From NCBI GenBank assembly GCA_052148155.1, contig JBKQIY010000133.1:14734-78733 (forward strand): 64,000 nt of DNA, in the 5' to 3' direction. Below, piece by piece: positions 8,784 through 17,586 of the stretch; within the stretch, counting starts at the first letter, position 1, and each line of letters begins with the position of its first letter. A model generated the notes under the pieces. That model saw only the letters and a program-made list of their open reading frames with translations. It searched no databases and was not told the DNA's origin. Source of the DNA: JBBQER01 sp052148155. Lineage in GTDB: Bacteria; Actinomycetota; Acidimicrobiia; IMCC26256; PALSA-610. The translations under genes were made by a program, and so were the position numbers.

Positions 8784-9140
8784 TCATGGGTCCTGAAGGA
8801 GCCCCAACACGTTGCCATCAGGATCGGTGACGGTCGCCACCAAGCGGCCGCCGCCGACGTCGTGCGCGGGTTCTTTCACGGTGGCACCCGCCGCGGTCAC
8901 CGCGGCCAGCTTCGCCTCGATGTCCGCCACATGCCAGAAGGCCACCGGTGAAGTCATGGCTTGCGGTCCACCACCGGGCACCAACCCGATGTGCTGGCCC
9001 GCGGCTTCGAAGCCAACGTAATAGGCCGCGTCGTTCTGCGGCGGTGCGCCGAGCAGGGCGGCGTACACCGGCTTCGCCGCCTCCAAGTCCGACACCGGAT
9101 GCAGCACGGTCTTGATTCCTTCGGTGGAAGAGCTAGTCAT
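8784..9140 (-). CDS. VOC (glyoxalase/bleomycin-resistance) family protein
   Basis: A 118-residue single VOC module with two beta-alpha-beta-beta-beta halves: VLHPVSDLEAAKPVYAALLG, then AFWHVADIEAKLAAVTAAGA, ending VTDPDGNVLGLLQDP. Members are metal-dependent lyases, dioxygenases or binding proteins that act as dimers; the substrate cannot be inferred. Start at 9140 chosen for the AGGAG ahead of it; the open frame to 9227 is an unsupported extension. Confidence 0.85.
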   Translation of the reverse strand: MTSSSTEGIKTVLHPVSDLEAAKPVYAALLGAPPQNDAAYYVGFEAAGQHIGLVPGGGPQAMTSPVAFWHVADIEAKLAAVTAAGATVKEPAHDVGGGRLVATVTDPDGNVLGLLQDP

Positions 9141-9765
9141 CGTCACTCCTAACGTTCGTGGGTCACATCGACCCGGTAGGGACTGTCGGGCTTCAACACG
9201 AACGAGACGCGCAGGAATCGACGGCATGATCGCCCTGACTGTCGATGTCGCCGTTGGCCGTTCGTTCCGACCGGACCATCGGCGGGCTCCCGACGATGGA
9301 CGTGCCTTGCTTTTTCGGCGCGCCGACCGTCATCCAGCGCCATGCTGTCGGCGGCGACGGACTTGCGCAGTTCGCGGCCGAGATCGTCACGGTCGAAGGT
9401 CCGTGCGAGGTTCGAGGTCATGGACTTGGACCAAGGACCGGAACGCCAGTGAAATCCATGCCCGCAAGGTTAGGGAGCCAACGCCCGCGTGCTTCTCCGA
9501 TCCTGCTCGGCTTGCTGCTCGGGCAGATGAAGCCTTGGCGACGCAGCCCGAAACGCGCCCGAGTGCGCTCCGGTCACCGGCCCAGAACGCCATCGGCGTC
9601 TCGTCACCAGCCGGGTGAAACTTGGCCACCATGTCCATGGTTGGCGTCACGGCCCAGCGGCTCAACCAAACGTGCAGACTCAAAGACGATGCACGTGACT
9701 TCGTCTGCTCCGCGCCCGTCGCCTGCCAGGTCGGCGAGACTTTGTCGCGGGATCCGAGCCGCCTG
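9141..9765. other. Probable decayed coding region
   Basis: No intact gene. On the minus strand, plausible coding pieces occur in different frames: 9421-9320 (TFDRDDLGRELRKSV), a middle piece around 9350-9220 (GAPKKQGTSIVGSPPMV), and 9220-9149 (FLRVSFVLKPDSPYRVDV), which ends just before the VOC start. Another piece (MDMVAKFHPAGDETPMAFWA) lies at about 9640-9580. These look like frameshifted remnants of one or two small genes. Confidence 0.3.
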
Positions 9766-10128
9766 TTATCTGGTGTCGCCGTCGGGAGGTCGCACGGTGA
9801 GGGTGATCGCGTGTTCGGGGCAGGCGACGACGCACAGCCCGCACGCGTGGCAGTCGTCGGCCCGCGGGGTATACGCGGTGAGCCGCCGGTGGGCACCGAC
9901 GCGCAGTTTGGCGAAAAGACCGAGTTCGGCGTAGTCGGCGTCGTCGATCCGCCGCACTTCGAAGACGTCGTTGGGGCAGACGTCGACGCAGTCGTGCTTC
10001 GCTTCGCAGCAGGCGTGATCCACCGCTGGTACCCACGTCGACGCAGAGGCGTTGCAACGTTCGCCCGGACGATCGGGATGTTGCGCGGCGCGCCGTTTCT
10101 TGTCGAGGAGACGATCTTCGTCGCTCAT
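9766..10128 (-). CDS. Ferredoxin with two 4Fe-4S clusters
   Basis: Cytosolic electron carrier of 120 residues. Two cluster-binding motifs are visible, CCEAKHDCVDVCPNDVF near residues 39-55 and CHACGLCVVACPEHAI near 92-107, separated by about 37 residues, as in the extended 7Fe/8Fe ferredoxins. The acidic/basic N-terminal 35 residues are not typical. ATG at 10128 has GGAAGGG upstream; the longer open frame to 10587 is antisense to the exporter gene. No redox partner lies beside it. Confidence 0.85.
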   Translation of the reverse strand: MSDEDRLLDKKRRAAQHPDRPGERCNASASTWVPAVDHACCEAKHDCVDVCPNDVFEVRRIDDADYAELGLFAKLRVGAHRRLTAYTPRADDCHACGLCVVACPEHAITLTVRPPDGDTR

Positions 10129-10253
10129 TCGCGCTGACCCTTCCGATTCGAGTTCGGCCCGCGGACTCGTGCGCGACGAGGCCGAGGACACAAGTGTGCG
10201 GCACACGATGGGGCGGAACGCGGCCAAGGCGTCGGGTTCGTTCCGACTGTGAG

Positions 10254-11114
10254 TTACTCGGTGATCCTGCGTCGGTAGAGGTGAGCGGCCAACGGAGCGC
10301 AGACCGAAAGGATGATCAGCGACCAGCCCACCGCCGCGACCACCGGGTGCTGCATCGGCCAGGCGCGAATCGAGCTCGACGGATTGGGATTGCCGAAGAG
10401 ATTTCGGCACGCGGCCGCGACCGCGCTGACCGGGTTCCAGTTCGCGATGAATCGGAGCACGGTCGGCATTCTCTGCGTCGGCACCATCGCGTTGGATACG
10501 AACGCCAGCGGGAACAAGACGATCAGCCCAACCCCTTGCGCCGCCTCTGGTCCCTGCGAAACCAAGCCGAGACACGCGCAACCCCACGAGACTGCGTAGC
10601 TGAACAGGAGCGCCACGCCGAATCCCGCAATGACCGAGATGATCGACGCGTCAGGTCGCCAGCCGATCGCGAGACCCGTGAGTCCGACAATGGTCACACA
10701 GAGCGTGGCGGCAAGCAGATCCGACACGGAACGACCGACAAGCACCGCAGTACGCCACATCGGCAATGATCGAAAACGGTCGATGACGCCCGTGGAGAGG
10801 TCGGTGCTGAGCCCGACCGCGGTGCCGATCGCCGACGTCGTGAGGTTCAGTGTGAGAAGTCCCGCGAGCGCGAAGTCCTTGTAACTCCCTCCGGGGATGA
10901 CGATGCCGGCGCCGAACACGAAGATGAACAGGATCGTGAACAGGACAGGCTGCACCGTGACATCGGAGAGCTGTGCCGGTTCGCGACGGATGTGCAAGAG
11001 GTTCCGGCGCGTCATCACCACGACGTCGTGCCACCGAGCCGACATGCCTCGCTCCGCAGTCTGCACCGCCTCAGGTGTCGGCGGCGCGATCGACGGAGTT
11101 GCTGTGATGGTCAT
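10254..11114 (-). CDS. ABC-2 type exporter permease (DrrB-like)
   Basis: Membrane subunit, 286 residues, with six predicted helices (PVLFTILFIFVFGAG, FALAGLLTLNLTTSAIG, LAATLCVTIVGLTGLAIGW, VALLFSYAVSWG, GVGLIVLFPLAFVSNA, AAVGWSLIILSVCAPL) and the ABC-2 signature region around ALAGLLTLNLTTSAIGTAVG. It overlaps the ATPase stop by 4 bp (ATGA) and forms a two-gene exporter of the daunorubicin-resistance type. Substrate unknown. Divergent TetR control is likely. Confidence 0.92.
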   Translation of the reverse strand: MTITATPSIAPPTPEAVQTAERGMSARWHDVVVMTRRNLLHIRREPAQLSDVTVQPVLFTILFIFVFGAGIVIPGGSYKDFALAGLLTLNLTTSAIGTAVGLSTDLSTGVIDRFRSLPMWRTAVLVGRSVSDLLAATLCVTIVGLTGLAIGWRPDASIISVIAGFGVALLFSYAVSWGCACLGLVSQGPEAAQGVGLIVLFPLAFVSNAMVPTQRMPTVLRFIANWNPVSAVAAACRNLFGNPNPSSSIRAWPMQHPVVAAVGWSLIILSVCAPLAAHLYRRRITE

Positions 11115-12088
11115 GCGGGAACCGCCTCCGTGTCGGGCGTGCCGCTCGGAGTCGACGGTCGGCCGGTCAATTCGAAGAACACGTCGTCCAGCGAGGGCTG
11201 CAACACCGCGACGTCATCAACGAGAATGCCGGCCCGGTCGAGCGCGCGCACGACCTCGGTTCCGAGTCCGGATCCATGCCGCACTGCTGCGTGGAGTCGC
11301 CGGCCGTCGTCACTCACGTGCACCGCTCCGTCCGCGAGAGGTTGAAGCGCGGCGACCGCCGCAGCGTCGGGCACGCTCAACGTCACCGAAAGGCGCGCGC
11401 CGCCGGTTGACGCCTTCAACTCGAGCGACGTGCCTTCGGCGATCACGAGACCGTGGTCGATCACCACGATTCGGTCGGCGAGCGTGTCGGCCTCGTCGAG
11501 GTACTGGGTCGTGAGGAGCAACGTCGTGCCATCGGATACAAGTTGGCGGATCACGTCCCACATCCGGAGCCGGCTGGTGGGATCGAGCCCCGTTGTCGGC
11601 TCGTCGAGGAACAGCACCTCGGGGCGGCTCACGACGCTCGCCGCGAGATCGAGCCGACGCCGCATGCCGCCCGAATAGGTTTTGGAGATCCGGTCGGCCG
11701 CGTCGGCCAGATCGAACCGGTCAAGGAGCTCCGACGCGCGAACCCGTGCGTCTGCACGCCGCAGACCGCTCAGCTCGCCGATCATCACGAGGTTCTGGCG
11801 GCCGGTGAGCGCCTCATCGAGCGTGGCGTCTTGCGCGGCGACCCCGATACGGCTGCGGACCTGCGCCGCGTCGGCCACGACATCGAAGCCCGCGACCTGC
11901 GCCCGGCCACCGTCGGGTCGGGCCAACGTGGTGAGGATCCGTACCGCGGTCGTCTTGCCGGCGCCGTTCGGCCCCAACACGCCGAGGATCGACCCCACCT
12001 TCACGTCGAGGTCGATGCCGGCCAGCGCGGTGGTGTCCCCGTACCGCTTGGTCAGTCCCTCGGCCTGGATCATGGAGTCGGTCGGCAT
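11111..12088 (-). CDS. ABC transporter ATPase (DrrA-like)
   Basis: Nucleotide-binding subunit, 325 residues. Walker A GPNGAGKTTA near residue 39, Q-loop region AAQDATLDE, signature YSGGMRRRLDLA, Walker B VLFLDEPTTGLDP, switch TTQYLDEADTLAD, followed by a C-terminal domain of the DUF4162 type common in drug exporters. It powers the overlapping permease. Transcription probably starts in the 88-bp gap shared with the divergent TetR gene. Confidence 0.94.
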   Translation of the reverse strand: MPTDSMIQAEGLTKRYGDTTALAGIDLDVKVGSILGVLGPNGAGKTTAVRILTTLARPDGGRAQVAGFDVVADAAQVRSRIGVAAQDATLDEALTGRQNLVMIGELSGLRRADARVRASELLDRFDLADAADRISKTYSGGMRRRLDLAASVVSRPEVLFLDEPTTGLDPTSRLRMWDVIRQLVSDGTTLLLTTQYLDEADTLADRIVVIDHGLVIAEGTSLELKASTGGARLSVTLSVPDAAAVAALQPLADGAVHVSDDGRRLHAAVRHGSGLGTEVVRALDRAGILVDDVAVLQPSLDDVFFELTGRPSTPSGTPDTEAVPA

Positions 12089-12097
12089 GACGAAAGG

Positions 12098-12156
12098 TCC
12101 TTACCGGTCGGTCAGCAGGGAATTACTTGCCGGATGGTAAGGACGTACTTACCGGC
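12098..12156. promoter_or_regulatory. TetR operator between exporter and regulator
   Basis: The segment GGTAAGGACGTACTTACC at 12136-12153 is an 18-bp palindrome with one mismatched pair. A further CTTACCGG copy at 12100-12107 repeats its right half (12149-12156). TAGAAT at 12164-12169 could be the -10 box of the TetR gene, giving a leaderless transcript, so the palindrome overlaps the upstream promoter element. Confidence 0.7.
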
Positions 12157-12176
12157 TGTCAAGTAGAATACCGGGC

Positions 12177-12806
12177 GTGACGCAGACAACCTCGACCTCG
12201 GTCCCCGCGCCAGCGCCGGTCGCCGACACCGCAACCGAGCGCAGCGGCACCCGCGAGCGAATCCTCGACATCGCGCTGGAGCTCTTCAGCACGCAGGGAT
12301 ACGACAAGACGTCGCTGCGCGAGATCGCGGAGCGGCTCGGCTTCTCGAAGGCCGCGATCTATTACCACTTCGCGAGCAAGGAAGAGATCCTGCTCGCGTT
12401 GCATCTTCGGCTGCACGAGTTCGGGCGCGACGCGCTGCAAACGATGGGCGAGGTCGGCACGTCACCCGAGCTGTGGGCCGTGCTCCTCGATCAGCTCATC
12501 GAGCAGATGCTCGAACATCGCGCACTCTTCATCCTGCACGAGCGCAACCGCGCCGCGCTCGAGAGCCTCCATCGCGAACGCCACGACGCCGAACACGACG
12601 ACTTGGAAGCCCGCTTCCGCGAAGTTCTCACCAACCAGAGCATCGCGGTGAGCGATCGCGTGCGTATGGCGTGCGCGTTCGGCGCGGTGATGGGCGGGCT
12701 GATCATGGCCGGAGACGTGTTCTCCGATGTCCCGTCAGACCTGCTCGGCGACCTGCTTCGAGAAACCGTCAACGACGTGCTCGCCCCGACAACCCGCTTG
12801 CACTGA
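12177..12806 (+). CDS. TetR-family repressor of the ABC exporter
   Basis: A 209-residue regulator. The N-terminal helix-turn-helix is LREIAERLGFSKAAIYYHFASKEEIL near residues 45-70; the rest is the helical ligand-binding domain. A proline/alanine tail of about 20 residues precedes the domain. GTG at 12177 has no ribosome site, consistent with a leaderless message starting at or next to the codon. It is divergent from the exporter and very probably represses it and itself, released by an exporter substrate. Confidence 0.9.
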   Translation: MTQTTSTSVPAPAPVADTATERSGTRERILDIALELFSTQGYDKTSLREIAERLGFSKAAIYYHFASKEEILLALHLRLHEFGRDALQTMGEVGTSPELWAVLLDQLIEQMLEHRALFILHERNRAALESLHRERHDAEHDDLEARFREVLTNQSIAVSDRVRMACAFGAVMGGLIMAGDVFSDVPSDLLGDLLRETVNDVLAPTTRLH

Positions 12807-12889
12807 CCGTCGAGAACGCGCGAGCGCCCTCCAGGAGCAGTGCTCGAACCAGTTCGCCGAACCGACCGTCGTGGCCGCGCACGGCGAAC

Positions 12890-13091
12890 CGCGACGGGGC
12901 CGGACAGTTGCGTTCCGGGACCGTTGGTCACAACGCGTTCCGTACTGACTTCGGGATCGCGTTCGGCGGCTTCAAGCAGTCAGGCATCGGTCGTGAACGA
13001 GGGCATCGAAGGCCTCATGTCGTTCCTAGAAACGAAGACGGTCATCGTCGAGCGCCGCCCGTCTGGTTATGCCGAGCCCGCGGGCTCTTGA
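12890..13091 (+). pseudogene. Aldehyde dehydrogenase C-terminal remnant
   Basis: One frame reads SGTVGHNAFRTDFGIAF, then GGFKQSGIGRE up to about 12996, the conserved C-terminal block of NAD-dependent aldehyde dehydrogenases. A frameshift near 12997 moves the reading to EGIEGLMSFLETKTVIV, the family's normal continuation, which ends at 13091. The catalytic and Rossmann domains are absent. It follows the TetR gene by less than 100 bp; a larger deletion probably removed the rest. Confidence 0.75.
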
Positions 13092-13308
13092 CGCCACGAC
13101 TGGTCGGATCGAACTCGGCCCGCCCGGTTTGAACCTCAGACCCGCGAGCGAGGCTGCGCGTGCGCCGCTGCGGATGGCTGCGCGAGCGCTGCCGGGGCGC
13201 TGTTGCCGGCCATCTTGACGCACGGGCCTTGTCAGCGCCGGTGCGCGCAGCGAGGCCAGCGACGCCGTCCGCGAGCAGACCGCGGAGTTGTTCCCAGCCC
13301 GGTTGTGT

Positions 13309-13707
13309 TCAGATGGCTTGCAGCCCAACGGCCAGGTCTGCGTAGCACTTCAGCTCGATGGCATTGCCGCTCGGGTCGAGAAGTTTCGCTTTGGTCTGTT
13401 CCTTGGGCGTCCCGCAATAGTCCGTGTGCACGGGGTCGAGCCACCTGATGGGGTGGCGGTCGAGCTTGGCGAGGAGGTCAGCGAGCGCATCTGGGCTGAG
13501 GGTCACACCGAAATGTCGGACGCCGCGCTGACTGTCGGGCACAACTTCGTCGGGTCGATGCTGGAGCGTCAGCTGCAGGCCGTAAAACCAAACGTCGGTG
13601 CCGCCGCTGCCAACCCGCCCCAACCTGCAGCCAAGCACCTCGACATAGAAATTCCTCGCTTCCGCCAGGTCGTTGACCGGCAGAGAGAGGTGCAGGATCG
13701 GTTGCAT
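13309..13707 (-). CDS. VOC-family protein
   Basis: A 132-residue VOC module: HLSLPVNDLAEARNFYVEVLG, TLQHRPDE, RHFGVTLSPDALADLLAKLD, KAKLLDPSGNAIELKCY. The spacing of the metal-ligand positions (His near the start, Glu in IELK) is typical of dioxygenase/glyoxalase-like members. Start at 13707 places the first strand at residue 3; the ribosome site is weak. No pathway context. Confidence 0.82.
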   Translation of the reverse strand: MQPILHLSLPVNDLAEARNFYVEVLGCRLGRVGSGGTDVWFYGLQLTLQHRPDEVVPDSQRGVRHFGVTLSPDALADLLAKLDRHPIRWLDPVHTDYCGTPKEQTKAKLLDPSGNAIELKCYADLAVGLQAI

Positions 13708-13999
13708 GACGGCGACGATACTTTGCGAGCATGAAAGAACCGACGGCAATAGCGAGACCAGACCGTACGCCCGACGCCTCCGAGGTCATGATCCCCGCCG
13801 GTGAAATACCAACATCGACCGCCGCCTGACTACTCGCCGTGCGCTGCCCCGTCGCCTGACGCGATCCCGCCAACGCGAGAGTCCCCGAACACCCTGCTCA
13901 CCGTCGCCGAACACCTGAGCGGCGGGTGATGGCGCGCGTGGCCGAGAGCCGAGGTCGTGATCTGCACATCGATCGAGCCGGCTTGCGTACGCTTCCGCC

Positions 14000-14473
14000 A
14001 TGGCCGTAACCCGCGATGTCGAAACCGTCGAACGCGTGATCAACGCGACCCCCGAAGCGATCTTCACCCTCCTGGCCGATCCGAGCCGCCATCCCGAAAT
14101 CGACGGCTCGGGCACTGTGAGCGACGCCAAGAACACCACGGCGCGCGTGAAGCTCGGCGACGAGTTCGGTATGGCGATGAAGCGCGGGATCTCTTACTCG
14201 GCCCATAACGTCGTGGTCGAGTTCGACGACAACCGACGCATCGCGTGGCAGCACACGACAAGCGGACCGATCGGCACGATCCTCGGAGCCGGTGCGCTGT
14301 GGCGTTACGAGCTCGAGCCCGTGGGGGAGGGCACACGGGTCCGCGAGACCTGGGACATCTCGCGGGTGCGTTGGTTCAAGCCTTTGTTGCGTCTCGACCG
14401 AGCCCGTCAGGACACACGCAAGTCGATGGAGAAGACCCTCGAGAACATCGAGAACCTCTTGGCAACCACGTGA
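14000..14473 (+). CDS. SRPBCC (polyketide cyclase/START-like) protein
   Basis: A 157-residue single-domain protein with the helix-grip fold signature: VERVINATPEAIFTLLADPSRHPEID at the N-terminus, a central VVEFDDNRRIAWQHT, LWRYELEPVGEGTRVRETWD, and a long C-terminal helix (ARQDTRKSMEKTLENIENLL). Such proteins bind hydrophobic ligands; some are cyclases or aromatases. No biosynthetic genes lie nearby, so the ligand is unknown. Confidence 0.85.
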   Translation: MAVTRDVETVERVINATPEAIFTLLADPSRHPEIDGSGTVSDAKNTTARVKLGDEFGMAMKRGISYSAHNVVVEFDDNRRIAWQHTTSGPIGTILGAGALWRYELEPVGEGTRVRETWDISRVRWFKPLLRLDRARQDTRKSMEKTLENIENLLATT

Positions 14474-14618
14474 GGCGGACGCCTCCGTCACCCACTTCAT
14501 CCATTTCACCCGCCCCGCATCGTCGTCCTCGAGACGTCTGCGGCCATTCCTTTACCTTGACCCATACCTCCAACGCGCGAACGATCGTTCGCGTGACCCG
14601 AAGAGAGGTTCTCGATCA

Positions 14619-15122
14619 GTGATCCCTCGTTCTGACCGATCTGTCGACGACATCCCGGTCGCGCACACGCCCCCCGGCGGCTACGGCGACACGTGGCCGG
14701 CACCGATCCTCTCTGGCTGCGCCGAGCCGATCGTGTCAGGCGCACCCGAGCTGCGAGGGCTGTGGCAAGTCGTCGCCGTCGCCACTGGCGGCGAGGCAGT
14801 CGCCGACCATCCGGCACTCGGACACGTGCAACGCATCGAGCAAGCCGGTGACCGGATCGTCGTCACCGCAGGCGGGGTCATCCACGACATGCGCTGCGAC
14901 GGAACCGTCGAACACGGCGTCCGCGACGTCGCCGAGTTCGACAAACAAACACCGATCACCGTCATCGCGACCTACGAGAACGACGTACATGTGCTGCGCC
15001 CGGTCGGCATCCCGATCGAAGTGACCCGCAAACGCGATGGGCTTGACATGATCTGGGACTACCTCGGCTTCACCGCGCGTCTGGAACGACTCGGCCGACC
15101 AGACATGCAACCGCCCGACTGA
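14619..15122 (+). CDS. Unknown protein, beta-rich
   Basis: A 167-residue protein I do not recognise. It is strand-rich (LWQVVAVATGG, HVQRIEQAGDRIVVTAGGVIHDM, ITVIATYENDVHVLRP) and ends with GLDMIWDYLGFTARLERL; the alternation suggests a calycin or lipocalin-like barrel, but this is a guess. GTG at 14619 has AGAGAGG upstream; the longer frame from 14292 overlaps the SRPBCC gene. It could be cotranscribed with that gene (145 bp apart). Confidence 0.7.
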   Translation: MIPRSDRSVDDIPVAHTPPGGYGDTWPAPILSGCAEPIVSGAPELRGLWQVVAVATGGEAVADHPALGHVQRIEQAGDRIVVTAGGVIHDMRCDGTVEHGVRDVAEFDKQTPITVIATYENDVHVLRPVGIPIEVTRKRDGLDMIWDYLGFTARLERLGRPDMQPPD

Positions 15123-15151
15123 CCCGCGTTCACTGCAACACCTCGTCGACC

Positions 15152-15724
15152 TCAATCGTCCACGAAGACGCGAACGTTCCAATATCTCGGGTCTCGGATG
15201 TCCAGGATCGGCCCGCGCAGGGCGCCGTTCGGTCGTCCGGCTGATCGGTTCGCGCGAGTCGGGTTGTCGACGTCGCCCGCGGCACGCTGACACGACACGA
15301 AGCGGTCCTCGGACACGAAGACTTCTGAGCCCAACGCATGGTGCTCCGCGTGGAGCATGCGCTCACGCGGCCTGCCCGCGTTGACATTTTGGCAACAACG
15401 GCAGTGTCCGATGATCTCGCGTTTGCCTTTACCAGCTTGGCAAGTCGCGCAGTCGTCAGGCACCTTGTGGCCACCGGAGCACCAGGCCCGTGGGGTGAGC
15501 GGGGTGAGCATGTCGTCGTCGATTCAGGTCCGGCACGGGGCCAGGCCCGAGCAGGGTGCAGGCCGCGTCGTTCGCGCGGGCGGGTGGTGGGACGGCGGAT
15601 AGATCGCCGCGATCGAGGCGGGATAATTGGCCACGTCGGTCGCCCAGAGCTCAAGGTACGTACCGCTGCCGTTGATCCCGTTCTCCAGCAAGAGCATGGC
15701 CAGCATGGCCAGTGACGGTTTCAT
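15152..15724 (-). pseudogene. Cys-rich protein gene interrupted by in-frame UGA
   Basis: ATG at 15724 has a strong GGAGG site. The frame reads LELWATDVANYPASI and then CSGLAPCRT before UGA at 15524-15526. The same frame continues without interruption through WCSGGHKVPDDCATCQ, IIGHCRCCQN and ends YWNVRVFVDD at 15152. A single base change (TGA from TGG) explains the stop. If read through, the product has 190 residues and nine cysteines, mostly in CxxC-like pairs on both sides of the stop. An internal ATG at 15511 could also start the second half. No family recognised. Confidence 0.55.
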
Positions 15725-15830
15725 CCTGTCAACCTCCTGGCTCGAGGAGGTGGCTCAACCCCTCGAACCGTTGGAGCTCCCGGCGTTCGACTCGCACCCG
15801 CAGCGCGCCACGTCCGCCGGTGCGCGCGTG

Positions 15831-16217
15831 TTACAAGAGGTTTTCGGCGTCGTCGGCCTGCGTCTCATTTGTACGCCATGGCTCACACGGAGTCGGCAGC
15901 CCGTCGGTGAGGTCGACGTCGGGAGTGGCCGCGAAACCTTGTTGCCAACAGGTGAGCCGATACTCGCGCTCGCGAAACCGCGGACAGGCCGGGTCCGTGC
16001 TGTGGTAGTAGGCCGTGGCCCACAACTCGGGATGCGACTCGATACTCAAACGGATGGGAATCGAGGTGGACATGCCGTGATCGCCACTCAAACAGTGCCA
16101 GCTTGGGTCCGCCAGATTGAACAAGAAACACAGTGTGGGCGGCGCATGCTCGCGCAGGACCGATCGCCGACCCGCGATGGGACCATCGAGGATATGGATG
16201 CGATGGCTACGGAGCAT
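15831..16217 (-). CDS. Small Cys-rich protein of unknown function
   Basis: A 128-residue protein starting after a strong GGAGGG site. Visible features: an N-terminal strand RIHILDGPIAG, a hydrophobic LCFLFNLADPSW, and SHPELWATAYYHSTDPACPRF, RLTCWQQGF, TPCEPW. The ELWAT stretch is shared with the interrupted gene 107 bp downstream, so the two may be diverged relatives. It lies in a region without other intact genes, as do most members of this set. No function proposed. Confidence 0.55.
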   Translation of the reverse strand: MLRSHRIHILDGPIAGRRSVLREHAPPTLCFLFNLADPSWHCLSGDHGMSTSIPIRLSIESHPELWATAYYHSTDPACPRFREREYRLTCWQQGFAATPDVDLTDGLPTPCEPWRTNETQADDAENLL

Positions 16218-16977
16218 GCCTTCCCTCCGTGGTGTCCATGTCGTCCGCCGATCCTCGGCTCACCAAACGCCGACAGGATATGCGGATGGTCCGCTGTCGC
16301 CTCTTCGTCGGGCGTGGCGGAACCAGCGGCTCGTTGGTCACCAGCCTCAACGATGGCCTCGCGCAACAACTTCGACGGTTCCGCCGAGCGCGGAGGACTA
16401 ACACCTGGCGACCGGGGTCGAGCCCATCACTGGGTGGAGCGTCCCCGACTCGGTCAACCTTTCCTGCAGCCGACAGCTGGGCCTGCCCGCGTCGCTCATC
16501 CGTGCGAAGACCATCACGGCCATCGCGTTCGGTTCTTCGTCCGTCGCATACCCAGGGACATTGAAGACCCGACGAACATCGCGCTCGACGCGTCCGACAG
16601 GTCGCCCAGTCGCACCGAACGTTGGGTGGCGGCTCGAACATGTCTTCACGTCGGCGGGCTGCAGTTTGGGCTCGACGTCGGCGACCATTTCTCTGACCGT
16701 CAGCGCGCTGCGACAGAGGTCGATGTTCGCGATGGTCGCTCGGCGACTTCGAACCGGCGCAATCCGTCTCCGCCGCGGAAGATCATCGGCCGCTACTCGA
16801 CGGGAGCCGCTTGACTCGAAATTGTGCCCGTCGCCCCACCAACGATCGACGCGTGCCGTACCGCATTCTCTGGTGAGGACAAGGTCCGTGCGGCCCGTGC
16901 GCAACCGTACGCGCCGCACCCACGGCTGCCAACGAGCGAGCACAGCTTGACCCTGGGGCACCGATTGCGGTTGGTGG
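16218..16977. other. Region without a convincing intact gene
   Basis: Minus-strand frames have gene-like fragments: about 16369-16220 (LREAIVEAGDQRAAGSATPD) immediately ahead of the Cys-rich gene, and 16760-16400 (VREMVADVEPKLQPADV, FNVPGYATDEEPNAMAVMV). None has a good start. They may be pieces of one decayed gene. Confidence 0.3.
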
Positions 16978-17586
16978 CTACAGCTTCGGGAGGATCGCGG
17001 CGGCGAGACGTTCCTCGTCGGCGAGTGACGGGGCAGCGCGAGCCGGACTGATAGCGATCCGCAGATACGAGCTGCCCTTGAGAACGCTCAGCGAGGCGTA
17101 GCCGTCGTAGTACGCCTGATCGCCGTAACCGCTGATTGACCGAGGACTGACCTTCGACCGGTAGTCGTCGAACCAGTGCACAGCGTCGGCTCCCTTGACG
17201 ACCACCACACGCACGGTGTCGGACTGCGCGACATTCGGAGTTGTCGGCGTCGGCGCCGAAGACCCATAGAAGACGCAGGCGAGGCCGCCCTCAACGGTGG
17301 CATTCCCGAGAATCCCTCGGGACACGGACTCTGCGATCGCGGTCGCCGCCTCGGCCTGAGTGACCACCAAACATGAGTTGAAGTTCGCGGTCGAAGCGTC
17401 CGTGGTCGTTGTCGACCCGACCGGCGCGGTGGTCGCTGACCCGACGGGAACGCCAGTCGTTGGTGCTACCGACGCGGTTGTCGTCGACGCGGCACTCGAC
17501 GACTTGGACGAGGACGAGCATGCAGCCAGCGCGACGACGGCCGCAACGGCGAGCACAATCCTGACGACGCTCGGCTGCAGTCTCAT
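16978..17586 (-). CDS. Lipoprotein, DUF3558-like
   Basis: A 202-residue lipoprotein with a signal peptide ending in the lipobox LAAC (Cys23) and a Ser/Thr-rich spacer to about residue 65. The folded part begins NFNSCLVVTQAEAATAIAES and has a second cysteine in LACVFYG, then VVVVKGADAVHWFDDY and a C-terminal LADEERLAAAILPKL, the pattern of actinobacterial DUF3558-type lipoproteins. Likely anchored on the outer face of the membrane; function unknown. AAGGGA precedes the ATG, which overlaps the stop of a cupin remnant by 4 bp. Confidence 0.82.
   Translation of the reverse strand: MRLQPSVVRIVLAVAAVVALAACSSSSKSSSAASTTTASVAPTTGVPVGSATTAPVGSTTTTDASTANFNSCLVVTQAEAATAIAESVSRGILGNATVEGGLACVFYGSSAPTPTTPNVAQSDTVRVVVVKGADAVHWFDDYRSKVSPRSISGYGDQAYYDGYASLSVLKGSSYLRIAISPARAAPSLADEERLAAAILPKL

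Noticed and set aside
15627..16814. Plus-strand open frame of 395 codons
   Set aside because: No ribosome site, and it is antisense to a better-supported minus-strand gene with GGAGGG and to the interrupted Cys-rich gene. High-GC DNA gives such frames often.
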